A stretch of 64,000 nucleotides of DNA from Alphaproteobacteria bacterium (GTDB lineage: Bacteria > Pseudomonadota > Alphaproteobacteria > CACIAM-22H2). The position numbers were made by a program, and so were the translations under genes. Location of the stretch: positions 328,001 to 392,000 of the forward strand of contig JAFKFM010000007.1 in NCBI GenBank assembly GCA_017308135.1. The letters run 5' to 3'. The notes under the pieces were generated by a model that made no database searches, was not told the DNA's origin, and saw only the letters and a program-made list of their open reading frames with translations. This document shows positions 44,522 to 53,651 of this stretch, in pieces (position 1 is the stretch's first letter; every line of letters begins with the position of its first letter).

Positions 44522-47247
44522 CCCGTGTTGCGCATGCCCGCGGCGATGGCGTTGACGGTCAGCAGCAGCGGATGGCGCCAATCCGCACCCCCGCCGTCGC
44601 GCAGCTTGGTCAGCAGCACGGCCTGCAGCGCGTTCATCGCGTCGAGATAGGGTTTGCGCCGTTCGAGCGACAAGGCGAGCGACGGGTTGGCGGCGAGCGG
44701 CGACGCGCCCGCCACGCGCTTCAGGGCCTTGGCGGTCAGCGCGAGCTCGTCCGAAATCATTTCGAACACGCGCTTGGCGCTGGCGGCGTCGCGCGCGAGC
44801 GGCTGGTAGAGCTTGGCGACGGGCAGCGACGCCTTGGCTTCCGCCATCGCGACATTGTCGACGAGATTGCGGAAGAACGGCCAATCGCGATGCATGCGTT
44901 TGAGCAAACGCAGATTGGCGGGCGATTCCTTGGCGAAGGCTTCGATCGCCGTACCGATCCCGTACCACGCGGGCAAGGCGAGGCGGGCGAGCGACCAGCC
45001 GAACACCCAGGGAATGGCGCGGATCGCGCGGATGTCGCGCCCGGCTTGCGGGCGGTGCGACGGGCGCGACCCGATATTGAGCCCGCCCAATTCGTCGACC
45101 GGCGTGGTCTCGTAGAAATAGTCGAGGAAGCCCGGTGTCGCGACCAGATCGCGATAGGCTTCTTCGCCCAATTCGGCCAGCCGCGCCATCGCGCGTTCCC
45201 AATCGGCGGGGCGTGCCCCCTTGCGATAGGGCGGGCCGAGTGTCTTCTTCAGAAGGCCCGAGAGTGCAACGGTGAGCTCGTACGCCGCCGTGTCGCGGTT
45301 CGAATATTTGAACGAGAGCACTTCGCCCTGTTCGGTGAATTTGATGCGTCCGTTCGCGGCCTCGCGCGGGCCGGCGAGGATCGAATCATGCGTCGGGCCG
45401 CCGCCGCGCGCATGGCTGCCGCCGCGGCCGTGGAACAACACGTAGGGCACTTTGGCCGCGTCGAACACGCGCGCGAGTTCGGTCTGCGCGGAATGCAGCG
45501 CCCAGCCGGAGGCGAGAATGCCGCCGTCTTTGCAGGAATCCGAATAGCCGAGCATGATTTCCTGCGTGCCGCCGGCCGCATCCAGCAACGCGCGATAGCC
45601 GGGGCGGGCGAGCAACGCGCGCAAGATACCCGGCCCGGCGCGCAGATCAGCGATGGTTTCGAACAACGGCGCCACGCGCAGTTTGCCCGCAAGTCCTGCG
45701 AGCTTCGCCAGGAACTGCACCTCCAGCACCGCGCTGGCGCGATCGGCCATCGAGATCACATAAGTCTCGATGGCGAGCGGCCCGAGTTCGGCGTGCAGCG
45801 TGGCGACGGCGTTGAGAGTCGCCAATATCTCCTCGGTCTCCGCCGACAGTTTGGGGCCCATCAGCAAAACCGGGCCCGGCCGCGCGATCAGATCGTCGAG
45901 CAGATCGAGGCGTTGTTCCTCGTCCAGCGTTTCGTAATCGGGCAGGCCCGGCAGACCGGCGACGAGTTCGCTCACCGCCTTGCGGTGGCGTTTGGATTCC
46001 TGGCGCACGTCCAAACGCGCCAGATGGAAGCCGAACACGCCGACGAGCCGCTCGAGATCGAGCAGCGCGCCCGACGAAAGATAACGATCGCCGTCATGGA
46101 CCAGCGCCTTGCGCAGCGCCGTCACATCGGCGGCGAAGCTGGCGGCGTCGGGATAGGCTTCGTCGGGCAAAGGCAGATCGTCGTTGCCCGCGATCTTCGC
46201 TTCGGTCCAAGCAAGGCGCTTGGCGAGGCGCAAACGCATATAGGCGATCTTGCGCCGATAGGGCTCGCGCGCCAGCACATGCGTTTGGCCCGCGAAGGTC
46301 GCGGTGGCGTAGCGCTTGTCGTCGGCGGCGAGGCTCTTCGCGAAATCGTCGAGCAGGCGGATATAGGCCTGCGATTGCGTCAGGCGCTCGGCCATCGCAT
46401 CGACGCGGCGCAGATACTCGCGCAAGACCTCGCGCGATTGCGCGCGCATCGCGAACAGCGTGGTGCGCGAGGTGACGTTCGGGTTGCCGTCGCGATCGCC
46501 GCCGATCCATGACCCGAACGCGATCAGGCCGTGGGGCGCTTGGCCGGTCGCGGCGTCCAGTGCACGCAACGAATCCGCCACCGCGTCGTAAAGGGCGGCG
46601 CGGAAGAACAGCAAGCCGTTGGCGACTTCGTCGGCCACGGTCAACTTGTCGGCGCGCACCGTGTCGGTCTTCCACAAGGTCGCGATCTCGCCCTTGATCG
46701 CGTCCAGCGCGCGCGCATGCGGCGCTGTGCGCGGATCGAGCGTCACCAACTGCATGACCAGTTCGTAAAGCCGGCGATGGCCGCGCTGCACCGATTGGCG
46801 CCGCGCCTCGGTCGGATGCGCGGTCATCACCGGCATCAGCGACATTTTCGGCAAGGCGGCGGCGATCTTCTTCGGCGTGGCATGCGCGCCGAGCTGGGCC
46901 AGCGTATCGGGGAAGGAACGCGGCCACGCCTCGGTCTCCGTACCGCGCTCGGCGGCGCGCCAGGCTTCCTCGGCGATGTTCACGACCGCGAAGAACAGCG
47001 CGAAGGCGCGGGCCAATAACGTGGCATCGGCCGCCTCGATTTTGCGCAAACCGGCGGCGAGGCGCGCGACCTCCGCCGCTTTGGGCTCGCCGCCGCGCCG
47101 CAACTCGACGAAACCGGTACGCAAAGATTCGACGGCGGAATACGCCGCTTCCCCGTCATGCGCGCGAACCGTTTCGCCGACCAACCCACCGAGCAGCTTC
47201 ACCAACGCGCGAAACTGCCGATCGCCTTCCGAACTACGAATAACCAT
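44518..47247 (-). CDS. ppc: Phosphoenolpyruvate carboxylase
   Basis: A 909-residue enzyme making oxaloacetate from PEP and bicarbonate to refill the TCA cycle. Catalytic elements are MTAHPTEARR (His144), GSWIGGDRDGNP, GYSDSCKDGG, FHGRGGSHARGGGP and the C-terminal MRNTG. The second half of the PEP-binding loop reads SHARGGG where the enterobacterial enzyme reads SIGRGGA, a modest departure. The ATG MVIRSS is preferred over a TTG seven codons upstream. A sigma-54-like sequence lies 32 bases before it. Convergent with the Lrp-type gene. Confidence 0.95.
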   Translation of the reverse strand: MVIRSSEGDRQFRALVKLLGGLVGETVRAHDGEAAYSAVESLRTGFVELRRGGEPKAAEVARLAAGLRKIEAADATLLARAFALFFAVVNIAEEAWRAAERGTETEAWPRSFPDTLAQLGAHATPKKIAAALPKMSLMPVMTAHPTEARRQSVQRGHRRLYELVMQLVTLDPRTAPHARALDAIKGEIATLWKTDTVRADKLTVADEVANGLLFFRAALYDAVADSLRALDAATGQAPHGLIAFGSWIGGDRDGNPNVTSRTTLFAMRAQSREVLREYLRRVDAMAERLTQSQAYIRLLDDFAKSLAADDKRYATATFAGQTHVLAREPYRRKIAYMRLRLAKRLAWTEAKIAGNDDLPLPDEAYPDAASFAADVTALRKALVHDGDRYLSSGALLDLERLVGVFGFHLARLDVRQESKRHRKAVSELVAGLPGLPDYETLDEEQRLDLLDDLIARPGPVLLMGPKLSAETEEILATLNAVATLHAELGPLAIETYVISMADRASAVLEVQFLAKLAGLAGKLRVAPLFETIADLRAGPGILRALLARPGYRALLDAAGGTQEIMLGYSDSCKDGGILASGWALHSAQTELARVFDAAKVPYVLFHGRGGSHARGGGPTHDSILAGPREAANGRIKFTEQGEVLSFKYSNRDTAAYELTVALSGLLKKTLGPPYRKGARPADWERAMARLAELGEEAYRDLVATPGFLDYFYETTPVDELGGLNIGSRPSHRPQAGRDIRAIRAIPWVFGWSLARLALPAWYGIGTAIEAFAKESPANLRLLKRMHRDWPFFRNLVDNVAMAEAKASLPVAKLYQPLARDAASAKRVFEMISDELALTAKALKRVAGASPLAANPSLALSLERRKPYLDAMNALQAVLLTKLRDGGGADWRHPLLLTVNAIAAGMRNTG

Positions 47248-47278
47248 GGCCGCACCTACCCCACCCAAGGTGGTTCTC

Positions 47279-47294
47279 GCAAGTGATGTGCCAG
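47279..47294 (-). promoter_or_regulatory. Sigma-54-type promoter motif upstream of ppc
   Basis: On the minus strand CTGGCACATCACTTGC matches the -24/-12 consensus (YTGGCAC-N5-TTGC) at every defined base, with GG and GC exactly ten bases apart. The expected start site is about 20 bases before the ppc ATG. No activator binding site is identified. Confidence 0.5.
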
Positions 47295-47343
47295 CGGTTT
47301 ATAGGTGTACGAACATGGTTTCCATTTTTCGGCGCGGCGTCGG

Positions 47344-48726
47344 TTAGGCGACGAGGGCGCGCAGCGGCGTCGTGAAACGCGGGTTCTTCGGCAATTCCCT
47401 GCCGAACACCGCTTCGCAGGCCAAGAAATCGTCGAGGCCGCGCAAAGCGGTCAGTGTCGCGGCCAGCGGGTCTTGAAGTTTCGTCCCTTCGCGGCGGACA
47501 TGGCCGATCCAGGCGGCGACGGCTTTGATCGCCTCGGGCGCGTCGCGTCCCGCCGACAAATTTTCCGAAATCGTGCCGAGCAAACGCTGCGGCAGTTTTT
47601 GCGAGCCATCCATCGCGATTTGGATCAGGCGATGGCGGATGCCGCGATTGGCGAAACGCGCGCACAGCGCGTCGGCATAGGCGTCGAGATCGAGGCCGGG
47701 CACGGGGGCGAGCGTTGCCGCCGCCTCGCGCATGATCGCGCGTGTCGCGGCGCGCAATTCGGGATCGGCGATCGCCTCGGCGACCGTCGTGTGGCCTTTG
47801 GCGAGACCGCGATAGGCCAGCGCCGAATGGGCACCATTCAGCAGTCGCAGCTTCGCACGTTCATAGGGGGCGACGTCCGGCACGATCTGGGCGCCCGCTT
47901 GGTCCCAGGCGGGGCGCGGGCCGCCGAACTTGTCCTCGATCACCCATTGGGCGAAGGGCTCGGCCACCACCAAGCCTTGATCGTCGACGCCGGTAATCGC
48001 GGCGGCCGTTTTGCGGTCGTCGTCGGTGGTTGCAGGCACGATGCGGTCGATCATCGTGCAGGGGAAGGCGACGTTGCGCTCGATCCAGTCGCGCAGCTTC
48101 GCATCGCGCAGACCCGCATATTGCGCGGCGAGCCTCGCGACCACGCGGCCGTTGGACGGCAGGTTGTCGCAACACAGCACCGTCGGCGGCGCATGGCCCG
48201 CAGCGCGCGCGCGGGCGAGGCCGGCAACCAGAATGCCGATGGCCGAGCGCGGGCGTTCGGGATCGGCGAGGTCGGCGACGATATCGGGATGCCGAACATC
48301 CAGATCGCCGGTCGCCGGGATGTGGCAATAACCCTTCTCGGTGACGGTCGAGGACACGATGCGCGTCGACATGTCGCCGATGCGTGCGATCAACGCGGCG
48401 GGATCGCTGGGAGCGTGCAGCACTTCGCCGATCACGCCCATGATCTCGACGCGGCGCTTATCGTCGTCGAGCACCAGCACGCCATAGAGCCCGTCTTGCG
48501 GGTTCAACTGGGCGGGAACGTCGAGGCCGCGCAGACTCGCACCCGTAATGCCCCAATCGCCACCGGCGGCTTCGATGGCGCGCTGCGTGTACCAAGCCTG
48601 ATGGGCGCGGTGGAAGGCACCACACCCCAGATGGACGATGCCGCGCGCGAGCTTGGCCGGGTCGAATTTCGGCCGCGAAACTTGGGCCGGAAGATTGGCG
48701 AGGGTCGCGCGCGATAATCGTTTCAT
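47344..48726 (-). CDS. Mannitol dehydrogenase family protein (mannitol/fructuronate-type polyol dehydrogenase)
   Basis: A 460-residue long-chain NAD-dependent polyol dehydrogenase. The N-terminal Rossmann segment has GIVHLGCGAFHRAHQAWY, the middle has TVLCCDNLPSNGRVV, and the catalytic set KLRLLNGAHSALAY (Lys, Asn, His) lies near residue 290. The family includes mannitol 2-dehydrogenase, UxuB fructuronate reductase and arabinitol dehydrogenase; sequence alone does not choose. Last gene of the eight-gene GntR-led operon, where a ketose 3-epimerase-like protein and an oxidoreductase precede it, suggesting ketose-polyol interconversion. Confidence 0.93.
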   Translation of the reverse strand: MKRLSRATLANLPAQVSRPKFDPAKLARGIVHLGCGAFHRAHQAWYTQRAIEAAGGDWGITGASLRGLDVPAQLNPQDGLYGVLVLDDDKRRVEIMGVIGEVLHAPSDPAALIARIGDMSTRIVSSTVTEKGYCHIPATGDLDVRHPDIVADLADPERPRSAIGILVAGLARARAAGHAPPTVLCCDNLPSNGRVVARLAAQYAGLRDAKLRDWIERNVAFPCTMIDRIVPATTDDDRKTAAAITGVDDQGLVVAEPFAQWVIEDKFGGPRPAWDQAGAQIVPDVAPYERAKLRLLNGAHSALAYRGLAKGHTTVAEAIADPELRAATRAIMREAAATLAPVPGLDLDAYADALCARFANRGIRHRLIQIAMDGSQKLPQRLLGTISENLSAGRDAPEAIKAVAAWIGHVRREGTKLQDPLAATLTALRGLDDFLACEAVFGRELPKNPRFTTPLRALVA

Positions 48727-48736
48727 TGGGGGCTGT

Positions 48737-49759
48737 TCATAGGGCGATGGGCTTTCCAGAGGCCGAAGATGAAATCATCGCCTCCAGAATTCGCATGGCG
48801 GCCACACCGTCCGCAATACCCGGCACATCGACCTTCTCGCCGCGCACGGCGGCCAGGAAGTCGCCGAGAATGGCGTGATAACCCTTATGGTCTTCGTTCG
48901 CCGCGACCGTCAGGTTCGGCTCCCACACCAGCGTATCGACGGCGTCGTCGAGTGTCGCTTCCTTGCGCGACACCTTGAACTCGGGCGCGCGGAAGTAACG
49001 GACCTCATGGACGTTGCGCACTTCCACGCGCTTGTGATCGCCCATCACCTGCCACCATTCCATCGGCGTGGCACGCGATTGATGCGTGCCCATCACCAGC
49101 GTGGCGAGGCCGCCATTGTCGAATTTGAAATCGACATGCAGCAGCAATTTGCCGGGCGCCAATTCGTGACGGCGCGCCAGCAACTCGACCGGCTTGCCCA
49201 TCAAATGCGGCACCAGGTCCATGTAGTGCACGCAATGATGCAGATAGAAGCCCGTATAATCCGGGTCCTTGGTGAAATAGGTGGGTGCGGTCATGTACTG
49301 GCCCAGGAAGCTGGCCGGCGCGCCGAATTGTCCGCCCTTCACGATGTTGATCGCGATGCGGTTGGCGGTCGAATAACGCTTCATGAAACCGAGGACGAGC
49401 GGCTTGCCCGATTTCTCCGCCGCCGCTTGCAGGCGCTTGGCCCCCGCCACGTCGCCGCCCGGCGGCTTCTCCATGAACACGGGCAAGCCCCGTTCCAGCG
49501 CCGCGCAGCCCAGTTCCACATGGGCTGCCGGGCCGATCGCCATGCCGATCGCGTCGATATCCTGGCGCGCGATCAGCTTGGCCGCGTCGTCGGTGCAATT
49601 CTCGGCCGACACGCCGTAGCTGCGCGCGATGCGGGCCAGATTGTCGGGGCTTTTGTCGCACAGCCCCGCCAGCGTCACGTTATGGCGCACGAGATGGGGC
49701 AGCAGCATTTCCCCGGCATGCGTGCCGCAGCCGATCCAACCGATCCGTAGATTGCTCAT
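48737..49759 (-). CDS. Gfo/Idh/MocA family oxidoreductase
   Basis: A 340-residue NAD(P)-dependent oxidoreductase: IGWIGCGTHAGEMLLPHL (Rossmann loop), the EKP signature in VFMEKPPGG, and YTGFYLHHCVHYMDLVPHLMG in the C-terminal domain, which supplies the substrate-site Tyr/His residues. It overlaps the epimerase-like gene upstream (ATGA) and lies 10 bases before the mannitol dehydrogenase family gene. It probably oxidises or reduces a sugar handled by this operon. The long upstream extension of the frame is inside the neighbouring gene and is not coding. Confidence 0.92.
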   Translation of the reverse strand: MSNLRIGWIGCGTHAGEMLLPHLVRHNVTLAGLCDKSPDNLARIARSYGVSAENCTDDAAKLIARQDIDAIGMAIGPAAHVELGCAALERGLPVFMEKPPGGDVAGAKRLQAAAEKSGKPLVLGFMKRYSTANRIAINIVKGGQFGAPASFLGQYMTAPTYFTKDPDYTGFYLHHCVHYMDLVPHLMGKPVELLARRHELAPGKLLLHVDFKFDNGGLATLVMGTHQSRATPMEWWQVMGDHKRVEVRNVHEVRYFRAPEFKVSRKEATLDDAVDTLVWEPNLTVAANEDHKGYHAILGDFLAAVRGEKVDVPGIADGVAAMRILEAMISSSASGKPIAL

Positions 49760-50640
49760 GCGGCCCTCCTGGCCGAGTCCAATGCCGCGCGCAAATAGGC
49801 GCCGCTCGCGGCCAATTCCGCGTCTTCGTTGCGATGGGGCGCGCGCCATTGGGCGACGCACGTACCCGCCGGCACGTCGTCGCGGCGGAACGGCTCCAGC
49901 GTGATCGGGCCCGTGTAGCCGACCGCGACGATGGCGCGCGCGACCGACGGCCAATCGATATGGCCGTCGCCCACGAAGCCGCGATGATTCTCGTTGGCCT
50001 GGAAATGGACCATGCGCTTGCCCGCCTTGCGGATCGCGGCGGCGATGTCGCGGTCTTCCATATTCATGTGGAACGTGTCGAGCATCGCGCCCAGCGCCTT
50101 GTTGCCGACGGCATCGACGATCTCCAGCGCATGCTCGGTCGTGTTGGCGATATCCGTTTCGAAACGGTTGAGCGGTTCGAGGCCGAGGATCACGCCCTTG
50201 TCGGCGGCATAGGCGGCGGCGTCCTTCAATCCGTTCACGACCCAATCGAAGCGGCGCTTGCGCGCATCCGCGTCGACCGGGGCGGGCGGACGGCCCGCGA
50301 AAACCAACGGTGCCCCATAAAGCGGGCCGCCGACGATCTTGACGCCATAGGCGACCGCTTCGTCGACGCAAAAGTGCAGATAGGCGAGACCGGCCTTGCG
50401 TGCCGCTTCGTCGGGGCTGGCGAGATCGCGCTGAAGATTGACGCGTGCCGCGAAAACGAGATCGAGCCCGTGCTCGGCGGCGGCCACCTTGGTTTCGCGC
50501 GCGTCGAGTTCGCCCGGCTCGGGGACGAGAAGTTCCATGAACTCCATGCCCGACGCGCGCGCTTGCGCGAAGGTGCCGAAATTCGCCCGGCCGAAGGGCC
50601 GCGCGTAGAACATCGAGATGACGCCTATTTTGTTGGTCAT
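49756..50640 (-). CDS. D-tagatose/D-psicose 3-epimerase-like TIM-barrel protein
   Basis: A 294-residue protein of the AP endonuclease-2/xylose-isomerase-like fold. The metal-binding set of ketose 3-epimerases is recognisable: Glu in LEPLNRFETDIANT, Asp in AMLDTFHMNMED, His in HFQANENHRGFVGDGHIDW and a late Glu in ITLEPF. It would epimerise a ketose or 3-keto sugar at C3 (metal dependent, cytosolic). It overlaps the MalG-type permease upstream and the oxidoreductase downstream, both as ATGA, so it is tightly coupled to import. Confidence 0.91.
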   Translation of the reverse strand: MTNKIGVISMFYARPFGRANFGTFAQARASGMEFMELLVPEPGELDARETKVAAAEHGLDLVFAARVNLQRDLASPDEAARKAGLAYLHFCVDEAVAYGVKIVGGPLYGAPLVFAGRPPAPVDADARKRRFDWVVNGLKDAAAYAADKGVILGLEPLNRFETDIANTTEHALEIVDAVGNKALGAMLDTFHMNMEDRDIAAAIRKAGKRMVHFQANENHRGFVGDGHIDWPSVARAIVAVGYTGPITLEPFRRDDVPAGTCVAQWRAPHRNEDAELAASGAYLRAALDSARRAA

Positions 50641-51473
50641 GATTTCACGGCTCCGGCGGTCAGCCCGCCGATCAAGTGTCGTTGCACGAAAAGGAACAGA
50701 AGCGTGACGGGCAGCGCCACCAGCGTGCCGCCGGCGGTGAGCAATCCCCATTGGATTGTGTATTCGCCGATGAACAGCTGCAACGCGACCGTCACGGTGC
50801 GCACGTTCTGGCCCGACAGCATCATCGCGAAGAGATACTCGTTCCAGGACGCGACGAAGATATAGATGCCGGTCGACACGATGCCGGGGGCGGCGAGCGG
50901 CAGCAGGATTTTCACGATTGTCTGCACGCGGCTGGCGCCATCGACCATCGCGGCTTCGTCCAGTTCCTTCGGGATGCCGTTGAGGTAGCTGGTCAGCATC
51001 CAGATCGCGAAGGGAATGGCGAAGGTCGCGTGGCCCAGCACGACGCCGGGCACGGTGTCGAGCAAGCCGAGCGAGCGCATGGCGACGAACAGCGGAATGA
51101 TCATCAACACGATCGGGAACATGTTGATGGTCAGAAACTGCGTCATCAGAAAGCGGCGGCCGATGAAGCCGAAGCGCGAGAAAGCGTAGGCGGCGGGCAC
51201 CGACAGGCCCAGACCCAGCGCGCAGGCGCTTACGGCCACGATGAGTGAGTCCAGCAGGTTCTTCGGGAATGTCGTGCGCGCCAGCAGGTCGGCGTAATGG
51301 ATAAGCGTGGGCTCGTCCGGCCAATAGACCACGGGGAAGCGCGCAATATCCGCCGTCGGCTTGATCGAGGTGATCGCCATCCACGCATAGGGGGCGAGGG
51401 CGATCACGATCAAGATCGCTGCCGGCAATTCGATCTCGAAGAAGCGCTGCGTGCGCGAGCGGCGGTCGATCAT
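50637..51473 (-). CDS. Sugar ABC transporter permease, MalG type
   Basis: A 278-residue permease with a first helix at LPAAILIVIALAPYAWMAITS, EAA loop EAAMVDGASRVQTIVKILLPLAAPG and the C-terminus GGLTAGAVKS. The start overlaps the end of the MalF-type gene (ATGA). It forms the pore with that partner for the ligand of the binding protein at 52420-53631. The operon has no ATPase gene. Confidence 0.94.
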   Translation of the reverse strand: MIDRRSRTQRFFEIELPAAILIVIALAPYAWMAITSIKPTADIARFPVVYWPDEPTLIHYADLLARTTFPKNLLDSLIVAVSACALGLGLSVPAAYAFSRFGFIGRRFLMTQFLTINMFPIVLMIIPLFVAMRSLGLLDTVPGVVLGHATFAIPFAIWMLTSYLNGIPKELDEAAMVDGASRVQTIVKILLPLAAPGIVSTGIYIFVASWNEYLFAMMLSGQNVRTVTVALQLFIGEYTIQWGLLTAGGTLVALPVTLLFLFVQRHLIGGLTAGAVKS

Positions 51474-52345
51474 CGGAAGGCCTCGCGCATCGTGCGGCGG
51501 ACATAAAACGCCGCGACGGAGATCAAGAACAGCGTCAGCACGACGGCGAGCGCCGAGCCGTAGCCGAATTCCATGCCGCTATAGGCGCGCAGGAACGCGT
51601 AAAGCGGCAGCGTATGCGTGGCGTAACCGGGGCCGCCGCCGGTCATCACCAGGATGACGTCGAGCGAATTCGCGACCCAAATCGTGCGCAGCAGCAGGGC
51701 GGTCAGGATCACGCCCTTCAAGCCCGGCCATACGACATGGCGGAAGCGTTGCAGGCGCGTGGCGCCGTCGATCTCGGCGGCTTCGTGCAGATCGCCGGGG
51801 ATCGCTTGAAGCCCCGCAAGGATGATGACCGCGAAGAACGGGAAGCCTTGCCAGACCAGCGCCACGATGACGGCGTACAGCGCGATATCGGGATCTGCGA
51901 GCCACGCGACCGGCGATTTGATGAAGCCCAAACGCAGCAGCATGTCGTTTAGAAGGCCGAGATTGTAGTCGTAGACCCAGGTGAACATCAGCCCGATGAT
52001 GACCGACGGCAATGCCCAGGGCACGACGACGAGGGCGCGCGCGAAGGACCGGAAGGCGAAACTCTCGTTGAGTATCAGCGCCGCGGCCATGCCGAGCGCG
52101 AATTGCAAGCCGACCGCGAGCCCGACCCAGACGAAGGAATTCCACAGCGAAATCCAGAAGGCTTCGTCGGCGAGCAGGCGTTGGTAATTGCGCAAGCCCG
52201 TGAACGGCACGTCGTGCGGCCGGAACAGCACGAAATCGTGGAAGCTCATCCACAGCGTCGACGCGACGGGATAGAGCACGATCGCCGCGGTGGCGAGGAT
52301 CGCGGGCGCCAAGAAGTAGTAAGGCGTGAGACGAGAGGAGACCAT
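51470..52345 (-). CDS. Sugar ABC transporter permease, MalF type
   Basis: A 291-residue permease beginning MVSSRLTPYYFLAPAILATAAIVLYP. It has the EAA loop EAAEIDGATRLQRFRHVVWPGLKG and MTGGGPGYATHTLPLY. The start is set at this ATG because the longer frame runs back through the hairpin and into the binding-protein gene. Only a weak purine-rich ribosome binding site precedes it. Six membrane helices are expected. Confidence 0.93.
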   Translation of the reverse strand: MVSSRLTPYYFLAPAILATAAIVLYPVASTLWMSFHDFVLFRPHDVPFTGLRNYQRLLADEAFWISLWNSFVWVGLAVGLQFALGMAAALILNESFAFRSFARALVVVPWALPSVIIGLMFTWVYDYNLGLLNDMLLRLGFIKSPVAWLADPDIALYAVIVALVWQGFPFFAVIILAGLQAIPGDLHEAAEIDGATRLQRFRHVVWPGLKGVILTALLLRTIWVANSLDVILVMTGGGPGYATHTLPLYAFLRAYSGMEFGYGSALAVVLTLFLISVAAFYVRRTMREAFR

Positions 52346-52366
52346 TTTCGCTTTCGCGGCGGATCG

Positions 52367-52400
52367 GCCAAGGCGGGCCTCGTCGGAGGCCCGCCTTGGC
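52367..52400. terminator. Perfect 14-bp hairpin between binding-protein and permease genes
   Basis: gccaaggcgggcct (52367-52380) and aggcccgccttggc (52387-52400) pair completely around a 6-base loop, 20 bases after the binding-protein stop on the minus strand. No T-run follows in that direction, so mRNA 3'-end protection is more likely than termination. Confidence 0.6.
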
Positions 52401-52419
52401 TTTCGATCAACCGTGCCAA

Positions 52420-53631
52420 TCAGCCGTGATAATGGCGTTCGATGGCGCGCATCATGTCGTCGGGCTGGATCTGGCCCAGCAACGCGCGTTGCATGTTGGT
52501 CGGCCACACCGTGCGCAGGAAATCCGCCGTGGCGGGCACGTTGGGCAGCGTGTCGGCGATCGCCAGCGATTGTGCGGACGCATCGACAAAACGCTTCGGG
52601 TGCAGCGTCCAGTTGGCCGCCCCCTTGTTCGACACGGTCAGCTGGCCGGTGAACTTGTTGAACTCCACGTTCGACTCGTTCGTCGACAGCCAGCTGATCC
52701 AGCGGAACGCCGCGGCCTTGTTGCGGCTCGACGCGAAGATCGCGTTCGACTCGTCGCCGAACGACGTCCAGCCCTTGCCGTCGGCGGCGCGCGGAACGGG
52801 CACGGCCGAAACCTTGTCGCCCAGCGCCTGGACCATTTCGTTGGCCGAGCCGACATGGTGGATCGTCATCGCCGTGCGGCCGGCCTTGAAGTTGTCCACG
52901 ATCTGGCGGAAGCCGTCATTCGGCGCCGAGGGTGGGAACACCTTGTGTTCGCGGCCCAGCGCCACGAACCAGCGGTTCGCTTCCAGCGCCTTGGGCGTCA
53001 CCATGCCGCCCTTTTCGAAGGTGGCGCCGCCGCCGAGCACGAAGCTGCCCCAATGGTCGTGGCCGCCAGCACCGCCGCGCATGCCGAAGCCGAACACATC
53101 GCCCTTGGTCGTGGCCTGCGCCGCCTTCAGGAATTCGTCGAAGGTCTTCGGCGCGGCAACGCCCGCCTGCTGGAACAGATCGACGCGGTAGTAGAGATAG
53201 AGCACGACGTATTGCAGGGGCACGTAATAGCGCTTGCCGTCCGGCGCCTTGTGCAGGTTCCACAGATTGGCCGAGATGTCCGACGCGTCGGCCCAGCCGC
53301 CGATCTGCTGGTCGAGCGGCTCGAGTGCCCGCATTTCCAGCAGGCGCGACATATTGGCGAGCTTCACCATCGCGCAATCGGGCGCGTTATTGGCGACGAG
53401 GGCCGCGTAGAGACGCGTGTAGTAATCGTTGCCGCCGCCCCAGGGAATGCTCTCCGCCTGGATCTTGATGCCGGGATTCGCCGCTTCGAACTTCGCGATC
53501 AGTTCGGCGGGCGAATGCTGCGGATTGTCGAAATGGTACCACCAGCGCACGGTCGTCGTGCCCTGCGCGTTCACGATCGCCGGGGCGGCGATCGCGGCCG
53601 TCGTGGCGGCGAGGAAAGTTCTGCGTTTCAT
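52420..53631 (-). CDS. Sugar ABC transporter substrate-binding protein (family 1)
   Basis: A 403-residue periplasmic binding protein. The signal is MKRRTFLAATTAAIAAPAIVNAQ with a twin Arg but a short n-region, so Tat or Sec are both possible. The mature protein has VRWWYHFDNPQHSPAELIAKFEAANPGIKI, GKRYYVPLQYVVLYLYYRVDLF and FRWISWLSTNESNVEF, as in UgpB/MalE-like proteins. GGGAG precedes the ATG. It lies 21 bases after the esterase-like gene and before the hairpin and permeases. Confidence 0.94.
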   Translation of the reverse strand: MKRRTFLAATTAAIAAPAIVNAQGTTTVRWWYHFDNPQHSPAELIAKFEAANPGIKIQAESIPWGGGNDYYTRLYAALVANNAPDCAMVKLANMSRLLEMRALEPLDQQIGGWADASDISANLWNLHKAPDGKRYYVPLQYVVLYLYYRVDLFQQAGVAAPKTFDEFLKAAQATTKGDVFGFGMRGGAGGHDHWGSFVLGGGATFEKGGMVTPKALEANRWFVALGREHKVFPPSAPNDGFRQIVDNFKAGRTAMTIHHVGSANEMVQALGDKVSAVPVPRAADGKGWTSFGDESNAIFASSRNKAAAFRWISWLSTNESNVEFNKFTGQLTVSNKGAANWTLHPKRFVDASAQSLAIADTLPNVPATADFLRTVWPTNMQRALLGQIQPDDMMRAIERHYHG

Positions 53632-53651
53632 TGGCGTTTCTCCCGTTTGTT

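Noticed and set aside
45415-45460. PEP carboxylase loop SHARGGG as a sign of an inactive enzyme
   Set aside because: The Arg and Gly residues of the loop and the catalytic His motifs are intact; variation at these positions is compatible with activity.
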